Notes under the pieces: generated by a model | Database searches by the model: none | What the model was told of the DNA's origin: nothing | What the model saw: the letters and a program-made list of their open reading frames with translations, nothing else | Shown: positions 1-4,602 of the stretch, one piece after another | Layout of the letters: every line of letters starts with the position of its first letter | Position numbering within the stretch: position 1 is the first letter of the stretch | Made by a program: the position numbers and the translations under genes | NCBI GenBank assembly: GCA_017303565.1 | Contig: JAFLCM010000161.1 | Span: 1 to 6,054, forward strand | Source: Planctomycetota bacterium | GTDB lineage: Bacteria; Planctomycetota; Phycisphaerae; Phycisphaerales; UBA1924 | Direction of reading: 5' to 3' | Length of the DNA: 6,054 nucleotides

Positions 1-831
1 GCCGAGTTGGATGTTGCCGTCGATGCCGTGGATGAAGAGGTTCATCCGGCACAGCCGGTACGTGAAGTCCTTGCTTTCCTGGCCGATGAACGACAGGCGG
101 CCCGAGTGCTTCGTGAACACGTCCGACTGCACGAACATGCCGCCAGCGCCACAGCAGGGGTCGTATACGACGCCGCCCTCGGGCTCGAGCATGGCGACGA
201 GCGTGCGGACGATGGAGACGGGCGTGAAGTACTCGCCGCCGCGCTTGCCCTCGCTGTTGGCGAACTCGCCGATGAAGTACTCGTAGACGCGGCCGACCAG
301 GTCTTCGCCGCCGTGGTCCTGCTTGAAGATGTCCTTCGAGAACAGATTGATGAGCCCGGTGACGCCCTCGCGGTCAAGGTTCGAGCCCGCATAGATGCGG
401 GGCAGCAGGCCGCGGAGTTTGTCGGGGTAGGTCTTCTCCAGAAGTTCGAGGGCGTCGTCGAGGATGCTCTTGATCGTGTCAGCCTGGGCGTGCTGGAGGA
501 TGTACGACCAGCGGGACTTCTCGGGGACGATAAAAGCACCCGCGGCGCGATACTCGTCCGCGTCGGCCAGGATGCGGGCGCGGGCCTTCGCGTCCTTGGT
601 GAAGTAATCGCTCTTCGGGTCCGCGAGCAACCCCTCGAGTTCCTCGCGGCGGCGCTCATAGCGGAGTGAGAGGAACCGAAGAAAGATGATGGGCAACACG
701 TACCGCTTGTAGTCCGCGGGCTCAATCGAGCCGCGCAGGTTGACGGCGGCCTGCCACAGCTCCTTCATGAGCTGTGCCGTCCCGTTCTGCGGGGCTTCAT
801 CCTTCGGCTTCTTCGCGGTCCGCTTGGCCAT
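1..831 (-). CDS. hsdM: Type I restriction-modification methyltransferase subunit HsdM, N-terminal 277 codons (cut by left edge)
   Basis: HsdM transfers a methyl group from S-adenosylmethionine to adenine N6 in the recognition sequence read by HsdS; with HsdR the complex cuts unmodified DNA. The frame is open from the ATG at 831 to the window edge. Residues about 20-150 match the helical HsdM N-terminal domain, with LMKELWQAAVNLRGSIEPADY and a YKRYVLPIIFLRFLS stretch (41-55). Residues from about 160 begin the N6-methylase domain: GGEYFTP (198-204), the SAM-binding motif I DPCCGAGGMF (224-233), and GQES..T.RLCRMNLFIHG (250-269). The catalytic NPP(F/Y) motif is expected just beyond the edge. A GGAG lies 6 nt upstream of the ATG and supports this start. 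About 500 residues are usual for the family, so roughly half is seen. HsdS and HsdR would be expected further left. The family call is secure; activity cannot be judged. Confidence 0.95.
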   Translation of the reverse strand, partial: MAKRTAKKPKDEAPQNGTAQLMKELWQAAVNLRGSIEPADYKRYVLPIIFLRFLSLRYERRREELEGLLADPKSDYFTKDAKARARILADADEYRAAGAFIVPEKSRWSYILQHAQADTIKSILDDALELLEKTYPDKLRGLLPRIYAGSNLDREGVTGLINLFSKDIFKQDHGGEDLVGRVYEYFIGEFANSEGKRGGEYFTPVSIVRTLVAMLEPEGGVVYDPCCGAGGMFVQSDVFTKHSGRLSFIGQESKDFTYRLCRMNLFIHGIDGNIQLG

Positions 832-841
832 TTTGTACTCC

Positions 842-864
842 GTCCATGTTCAGTGAACGTGGAC
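842..864. promoter_or_regulatory. 23-bp near-perfect palindrome, candidate operator or 5'-UTR hairpin of hsdM
   Basis: The left arm GTCCAtGTTCA and right arm TGAACgTGGAC flank a single central g, with one mismatched pair in 11. The palindrome sits 11-33 nt upstream of the hsdM ATG and abuts its ribosome binding site (838-841). A possible -10 (TATGAT, minus strand, 875-870) lies just upstream, which would put the dyad at or just after the start of transcription. That suits a repressor site. The same bases in RNA would form a hairpin next to the ribosome binding site. The protein that binds it is unknown. Confidence 0.5.
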
Positions 865-876
865 AGGGTATCATAA

Positions 877-901
877 CCAGCGGGTCAAAGCCAGCGGATC
901 A
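877..901. repeat. Two 11-bp direct repeats in the hsdM / small-gene divergent spacer
   Basis: CCAGCGGGTCA (877-887) and CCAGCGGATCA (891-901) differ at one base and have a 14-bp period. They lie between the two divergent genes, about 40-55 bp upstream of the plus-strand ATG. A binding site for a regulator of either gene is possible; chance repetition in GC-rich DNA is not excluded. Confidence 0.35.
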
Positions 902-941
902 GGGTAGATCCGAAAGCCCGCGTCAAAATGGAGTAGCCGCT

Positions 942-1100
942 ATGTCGAAGTCCAAGGGATTCAAGATCGGTCGGGACAATGAGACGGGCCGCCTGAAGTC
1001 CGTCGAGCAGGCGAAGGCCAACCCCCGTGGGTCGTCGGTCGAGATCATGCCCAAGAAGGGGAACGGTGACACGGGTCGCTACGACAACAAGAAGAAGTAG
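942..1100 (+). CDS. Small basic protein of unknown function, 52 aa
   Basis: The ATG at 942 has a GGAG 8 nt upstream (930-933), and the open frame ends at TAG 1098-1100. The same frame is open further upstream, but this is the start with a ribosome binding site. The protein is hydrophilic, with no membrane segment or signal peptide. It has 10 Lys, 4 Arg and 6 acidic residues, a GRDNETGRLKSVEQAK block (10-25) and a Lys-rich tail. The GRDxxTGR pattern recalls small uncharacterised bacterial proteins, but I cannot assign a family from memory. It is divergent from hsdM (110 bp apart) and convergent with the HTH gene, only 3 bp from its stop. The good ribosome binding site and coherent composition favour a real gene. 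A nucleic-acid-binding role would fit its charge but is a guess. Confidence 0.7.
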   Translation: MSKSKGFKIGRDNETGRLKSVEQAKANPRGSSVEIMPKKGNGDTGRYDNKKK

Positions 1101-1103
1101 TTG

Positions 1104-1499
1104 TCAGCGGCGCGGCAGCGATCCCCATCGCCGCCGCTGCTCGATCCAGTCCATCACGCAGGCCACGTCGCGCAGCATGTGCTCGTGGACGGGATCGCGC
1201 CCACTCATTACTAGCGGCAGGAACAGAATCTCCTCCTGAATATCCGGCGCGAGGTGGCAGAGGTTCATCAACTGGGTGATCCGAGGCTGGGTGACGTGCG
1301 TCAGCCGGGCGATCTCGGAGATATTGGCGACCTTGCCGGCGCGGATCATCTCGTCGAAGTGGATGGCCAGCGCCATCAGGCGGGAGATCCGCGGCATGCG
1401 GCCGGGGTCCACGGCCACGCGCGCGGCGGGCTTCGTGTCGATCGTCTTGCGCCCGTGTGCGGCGCGGTTGAAGAAGACCTTCGTCTTGACGGTGATCAT
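1104..1499 (-). CDS. Small helix-turn-helix protein of the recombinase cassette, 131 aa
   Basis: This small DNA-binding protein resembles those often encoded directly after large serine recombinases of this type. A KorB/ParB-like helix-turn-helix is visible at about residues 59-80 (NISEIARLTHVTQPRITQLMNL). It follows the RISRLMALAIHFDEMI helix (37-52) and precedes LAPDIQEEILFLPLV (83-97) and a GRDPVHEHMLRDVA block (100-113) that recur in this group as I remember it. The ATG overlaps the recombinase stop in ATGA, and GGAGG lies 7 nt upstream inside the recombinase gene, so translational coupling is likely. It is the last gene of the cassette. The role could be autoregulation of the operon or assistance to the recombinase (site choice or directionality); neither is shown by the sequence. 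The HTH and cassette membership are fairly sure, the function is not. Confidence 0.85.
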   Translation of the reverse strand: MITVKTKVFFNRAAHGRKTIDTKPAARVAVDPGRMPRISRLMALAIHFDEMIRAGKVANISEIARLTHVTQPRITQLMNLCHLAPDIQEEILFLPLVMSGRDPVHEHMLRDVACVMDWIEQRRRWGSLPRR

Positions 1500-3085
1500 G
1501 CCTGTGCCTCCGGTCCTTCTGCTGCCCCGCCCGCCAGCGCCTTCACGCCCGACGGGTAGAACGACACCTCGATGCTGCTGTCGAGGGCGTCGAATACCAC
1601 CTTGTTGATCAGCAACTGGAGCATCCGGACCTGTTCTCGGGGCGCGAGCGCGGTCCAGACGTTGTCGAAGTCGGCAAACGCCGCGTGGAGGTCTTCGGCT
1701 GAGAGCATTTCCGCTCGGTGCCGTTCGACGGCGGCCCCAATCTCGCTGGCCCGCCGCTCCGCCTCACGGATCTGGTCGTTGAGGTCGGTGATGCGGCCCG
1801 CGGACGCGGAGGACGCTGGCTCGGTGGTTGCCAGGCGGCGGATCTCGGCGTGATTGCGTCCCAGACCACGGTTGACGATGCGCAGTTCGGCGTCCAACTG
1901 CTCGATGGCCGCGTCTGTTTGCGCCCGCGATGCCGAAAGCGTCTCCTCCAGAACGCTCTGGTCCTGGCCGACGCACCGGATCTGCTCGACGACCGCCTTC
2001 TCGATCTCAAGGGCGGGCAGTGAACCAGTCTGGCAACGAGCGCGGCCCTTCTTGATGGCGTTGCAGCAGACGTAGTACCGATACGCCTTGTTCCCACGCC
2101 GGGTGAACGTGTGAACCATCGCGCTGCCGCACCCCTTGCAGTACAGCAGCTTGCGCAGGAGCGCCCCGAACTGGTTCCGCAGTTCATTGCCGCGCGTCCG
2201 TGAGTTCCTCTGCATCAGCACGTGCGCACGTCGGAAAGTCTCCTCCTCGACTATGGCCTCGTGCTGGCCCTGGTACGTTTCGCCCTTGTGGGCCACCTTG
2301 CCCATGTAGATCGGGTTCGTCAGCGTGCAGTACACCGAGTGCCGGTCCCATTCCACGCCGCCGCGTACCACCCCAGCCTTCGTTCGCCAGGATTTGGTCT
2401 TCCAGCCGCGTTTGCAGAGATCCTCACCGACCGACAGCAACGACCCGAGTTCGAGGTACCGCTCAAAGATGTGGCGCACGCGCGACGCCTCTGCCGGATT
2501 GACCACGAGGCGAGGGCTCCCGTTGGAGCGATCAACGTCGTACCCGAACGGCGGCGGACCACCTCCCCATTTGCCCCGCTTCTTCGCGGCCGCGATCTTG
2601 TCCCGGATGCGCTCGCCGATGATCTCACGCTCGAACTGGGCGAACGACAGGAGGATGTTGAGCGTGAGCCGGCCCATCGAGTGGGTCGTGTTGAAGTGCT
2701 GGGTAACCGAGACGAACGAGACCTTGTGGCGATCGAAGACCTCCATGAGTCGCGCGAAGTCCATCAGCGACCGGGACAGACGGTCCACCTTGTAGACCAC
2801 CACGCAGTCGATCTTGCCCGCCTCGATGTCGGCCATCAGGCTCTTGAGACCGGGGCGATCGACGTTGCCGCCGGAGAATCCACCGTCGTCGTATCGATCG
2901 GCAAGCGCCGACCATCCCTCGTTCCGCTGGCTGGCGATGTACGCCTCCGCCGCTTCCCGCTGCGCGTCCAGGGAGTTAAACTCCTGCTTGAGCCCCTCCT
3001 CGCTCGACTTTCGGGTGTAGATCGCGCAGCGACATTGCGGCGGCGGGGGTGCCGCGTGCTTTCCGTTCTCGGTGCCTCTGCTCAT
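1496..3085 (-). CDS. Large serine recombinase (resolvase/invertase-type site-specific recombinase), 529 aa
   Basis: It cuts and rejoins DNA through a phosphoserine intermediate, normally to integrate, excise or invert a mobile element. The catalytic domain covers about residues 19-165. It has YTRKSS with Ser27 as nucleophile and Arg25, then FSGGNVDRPGL (70-80), then VVYKVDRLSRS (97-107) with the active-site arginines Arg102 and Arg105, and FAQFEREIIGERI (148-160) beginning the long helix. The recombinase domain follows (about 175-300), starting GGGPPPFGYDVD. A zinc ribbon uses CKGC (316-319) with Cys340/341 and Cys351. A predicted coiled coil lies at about 375-465, as in large serine integrases, where it controls direction. 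Length is normal and all key residues are present, so it is probably active. GGAGG lies 7 nt upstream of the ATG, which overlaps the DUF2924 stop in ATGA. Whether it moves this island or a larger element is unknown. Confidence 0.95.
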   Translation of the reverse strand: MSRGTENGKHAAPPPPQCRCAIYTRKSSEEGLKQEFNSLDAQREAAEAYIASQRNEGWSALADRYDDGGFSGGNVDRPGLKSLMADIEAGKIDCVVVYKVDRLSRSLMDFARLMEVFDRHKVSFVSVTQHFNTTHSMGRLTLNILLSFAQFEREIIGERIRDKIAAAKKRGKWGGGPPPFGYDVDRSNGSPRLVVNPAEASRVRHIFERYLELGSLLSVGEDLCKRGWKTKSWRTKAGVVRGGVEWDRHSVYCTLTNPIYMGKVAHKGETYQGQHEAIVEEETFRRAHVLMQRNSRTRGNELRNQFGALLRKLLYCKGCGSAMVHTFTRRGNKAYRYYVCCNAIKKGRARCQTGSLPALEIEKAVVEQIRCVGQDQSVLEETLSASRAQTDAAIEQLDAELRIVNRGLGRNHAEIRRLATTEPASSASAGRITDLNDQIREAERRASEIGAAVERHRAEMLSAEDLHAAFADFDNVWTALAPREQVRMLQLLINKVVFDALDSSIEVSFYPSGVKALAGGAAEGPEAQA

Positions 3086-3570
3086 CGACGGCCCTCCAGG
3101 TTGAAGAACCGGAATCCGTTGACGTGCGATCCGGTGACCGCTTTGGCGATCGCCGACAGGGAGCGGTAGCGCTCACCCTCGAACTCGAACCCGTCCGCCA
3201 GCACCACGACCCGCACCGTCCGGCCCCGGTAGTCCCGGACGATCGCCGTTCCCGCGGGTGGTAGCCGTGGGTCCGCGGTGGCGGCGAGGGCGACCTTCTT
3301 GGCGTCCTTGGGGGTCTCCCCGAGCGTGGCCCACTTGGGCGGCGTACGCCGCACGTCGGTCGGGTTGGCGAGTTGGGCCGCTCGGACACGGGCGCGTTCG
3401 GACAGGCCGCCTTCGGCGTTGGCCTGGATGCGCCACGCGATGCGGCGGAGGAGGTAAACGCGATGGCGGCTCTGAATCCGCTCGCCGAAGAGCTCGGCGT
3501 AGCGATCGTGCAGTTCGCCGATCGTCATCTTTTCCAGCGCCGCGAGGTCCTTCGAAACGGTTGTCGTCAT
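3082..3570 (-). CDS. DUF2924 family protein, 162 aa
   Basis: An uncharacterised family commonly found directly upstream of serine recombinases. The N-terminal half is helical and basic: LAALEKMTIGELHDRYAELFGE (9-30) then RHRVYLLRRIAWRIQ (35-49). The C-terminal part is a compact beta-rich block: RLPPAGTAIVRDYRGRTVRV (102-121), ADGFEFEGERYRSLSAIAKAVTG (125-147) and NGFRFFNL (151-158). That block strongly resembles, to my eye, the RAMA-type module thought to read modified DNA. The ATG at 3570 is chosen because GGAG lies 8 nt upstream; a GTG eight codons earlier (3594) has no comparable site. The stop overlaps the recombinase start in ATGA, so the two proteins are probably made in step. It could be a DNA-binding accessory or directionality factor of the recombinase. 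Family assignment is good, function is open. Confidence 0.88.
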   Translation of the reverse strand: MTTTVSKDLAALEKMTIGELHDRYAELFGERIQSRHRVYLLRRIAWRIQANAEGGLSERARVRAAQLANPTDVRRTPPKWATLGETPKDAKKVALAATADPRLPPAGTAIVRDYRGRTVRVVVLADGFEFEGERYRSLSAIAKAVTGSHVNGFRFFNLEGRR

Positions 3571-3596
3571 GGGCAGGTCTCCAGATGCCCGCACCG

Positions 3597-3836
3597 CTAA
3601 CGCGCGGTACGGTCAGACACACTGAGGCCGGCTCCCTCGCCCAGTTCAAGTTCGATGTCCGCTTCTTCTTGATGCTCCGACTTCGGGGCGTCGGGGGTCG
3701 CTGCTACCGCGCCAACAACAAGGCCCGTCGCCTTGGCACGCCGGTGCCAGCGCATCGCGCCCGTCGCCAGTAAGGCGATCACCTCGCGGCGGCGCTGGTC
3801 GGCGGAAAGATTGGCGTCATCGTCATTGGCAACCAT
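3597..3836 (-). CDS. Small hypothetical protein at the head of the recombinase cassette, 79 aa
   Basis: This gene ends 26 bp before the DUF2924 start and is on the same strand, so it is probably the first gene of the operon. The recognisable part is NLSADQRRREVIALLATGAMRWHRRAK, a short amphipathic helix. It recalls the small proteins with RRREVAALLA-like starts that often precede DUF2924 and recombinase genes. The tail is acidic (EHQEEADIELELGEG). There is no signal peptide; the short AT/GL-rich stretch after the helix is too weak for a membrane segment. The ATG at 3836 has GGGAG 8 nt upstream. A second candidate ATG at 3899 has GGGGAG 5 nt upstream and would add a Pro-rich 21-residue extension (100 aa). 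I prefer the shorter start because the family-like part begins close to it. Function unknown. Confidence 0.6.
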   Translation of the reverse strand: MVANDDDANLSADQRRREVIALLATGAMRWHRRAKATGLVVGAVAATPDAPKSEHQEEADIELELGEGAGLSVSDRTAR

Positions 3837-4144
3837 CGGCGGTGCTCCCGGCTCGTCGTCGGACGATTGAGGTGGCGTGGGGGCGAGAAGGCAAGGCATG
3901 TCTTCTCCCCGGCTACATACGCCACGCGGAGGCGGGCTGTCCGCACTGGGCATGCGAGGGATCGATCTGATTCGAGTTGCGCGTTGGGATCGCCACCACC
4001 TTCGCTGCAGCGCTCACGCGAAGCGCGTCGATGCGTTGGCATCACACGGATCGAGTTTGCGTTCGAAATCGCCGTCGCCCCTGCTGGGCCCGCCACGTGT
4101 TGCCGACCCACGAGATGTCGAGTCACGGCTATAACGGCGAGCCG

Positions 4145-4268
4145 GGTGAGACGCAGAGACTCTGAGACTTTTTGGGTTTGGAAGCGTCCTCACAGGCCAG
4201 ATGCCGCGCCCCGTGAGTCTCACCGCGCAAGTCGGTGAGACTTCCGTCGGTGGGGCACGTCGAGAGAC
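4145..4268. repeat. GAGAC / GGTGAGAC motif cluster with a perfect 9-bp inverted repeat
   Basis: GAGAC occurs at 4148-4152, 4156-4160 and 4164-4168, exactly 8 bp apart, and again at 4237-4241 and 4264-4268. An inverted copy (GTCTC) is at 4217-4221. The longer GGTGAGAC occurs directly at 4145-4152 and 4234-4241 and inverted at 4217-4224. AGTCTCACC (4216-4224) and GGTGAGACT (4234-4242) form a perfect inverted repeat around a 9-nt spacer. It could be a regulator or recombinase binding region, or a structured RNA. Confidence 0.5.
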
Positions 4269-4294
4269 TCGGCAAAACGCGGCCCGGAAACGCA

Positions 4295-4322
4295 AACGCC
4301 CCGGCCTTACGGTCGGGGCGTT
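4295..4322 (-). terminator. Hairpin, probable terminator of the tRNA-fMet transcript
   Basis: The arms AACGCCCCGGCC (4295-4306) and GGTCGGGGCGTT (4311-4322) pair over 12 positions with one G-U, around a TTAC loop. On the minus strand the stem is followed by TTTGCGTTT, a moderately T-rich tail. It lies about 45 nt past the tRNA 3' end. The plus strand also has a partly T-rich tail, so it may act in both directions. Confidence 0.55.
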
Positions 4323-4336
4323 CACTTCTAACGGGT

Positions 4337-4361
4337 GGGTCGCCCAGTTTCTGGACGACCC
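4337..4361. other. Strong hairpin just downstream of tRNA-fMet
   Basis: GGGTCG (4337-4342) pairs with CGACCC (4356-4361) and CCAG (4344-4347) with CTGG (4351-4354). There is one internal C/A mismatch and a TTT loop. It begins 6 nt past the tRNA and may help 3'-end processing or form a tandem stop signal with the next hairpin. No T-run follows it directly. Confidence 0.4.
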
Positions 4362-4367
4362 GGGCAA

Positions 4368-4441
<74 letters not shown>

Positions 4442-4457
4442 GTCGATTGTCGGGCGG

Positions 4458-4485
4458 AGGATAGCGGGCTGGGCGGGGAAGTCAA
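4458..4485 (-). promoter_or_regulatory. Sigma70-like promoter of tRNA-fMet
   Basis: On the minus strand TTGACT (4485-4480) and TATCCT (4463-4458) are separated by 16 bp, matching the -35 and -10 consensus at 5/6 and 4/6 positions. Transcription would start near 4451, giving a leader of about 10 nt before the tRNA, as expected for a stable RNA gene. Confidence 0.6.
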
Positions 4486-4557
4486 GCGGAGCGGGTGGGC
4501 GCGATTGACGGACGGGGCGTCCGCGTGAAAAGGTTTCAACGGCCATCGAGCGTGAGT

Positions 4558-4584
4558 GCGAGCGAGCCTGCGCTCGGCGCTCGC
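4558..4584 (-). terminator. GC-rich hairpin after the PQQ-like gene, possible weak terminator
   Basis: CGAGC (4563-4567) pairs with GCTCG (4572-4576) around a CTGC loop, and GCGAG (4558-4562) pairs with CTCGC (4580-4584) across a 3-nt bulge. It lies about 20 nt past the stop of the minus-strand gene. No T-run follows at once; the nearest is CCTTTTC about 25 nt on. The placement suits termination, the missing tail weakens the call. Confidence 0.35.
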
Positions 4585-4602
4585 CGCATGGGCACGGGCG
4601 CT

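Larger units (their letters stand above)
3837..4367. other. Gene-free stretch between the recombinase cassette and tRNA-fMet
   Basis: No open frame here shows coherent protein composition or a convincing ribosome binding site. The exception is the possible longer start (3899) of the small protein. The cassette promoter should lie here, but I find no clear -35/-10 pair. The right half holds the GAGAC motif cluster and two hairpins listed separately. If the island's right end is in this window, this is the likely place for the attachment site. Confidence 0.6.

Noticed and set aside
7..669. Long plus-strand open frame opposite hsdM (220 codons)
   Set aside because: The minus-strand translation is an unmistakable HsdM; the plus frame is an Ala/Val/Asp-rich shadow caused by high GC.
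928..936. Two-codon minigene ATG GAG TAG overlapping the ribosome binding site of the 52-aa gene
   Set aside because: It is too short to separate from chance, and the GGAG inside it is explained as the ribosome binding site.
2222..3169. Plus-strand open frame of 315 codons opposite the recombinase
   Set aside because: It lies over the conserved catalytic and recombinase domains of the minus-strand gene and shows Arg/Leu/Val-rich antisense composition.
3899..3935. Possible promoter for the cassette (CGGACA, 18 bp, TATGTA, minus strand)
   Set aside because: The -10 matches only 3 of 6 consensus bases, and it would leave almost no leader before the upstream candidate start.
3779..4126. Minus-strand open frame of 115 codons overlapping the small cassette protein
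   Set aside because: It is in a different frame from the RRREVIALL-type protein, has no good ribosome binding site and no coherent composition.
4145..4268. CRISPR-like array
   Set aside because: The repeated words are only 5-9 bp, spacing is irregular after the first three, and there are no long repeats with unique spacers.
4526..4538. TGAAA-AGG-TTTCA small palindrome
   Set aside because: A 5-bp stem with a 3-nt loop is common by chance and has no supporting context.
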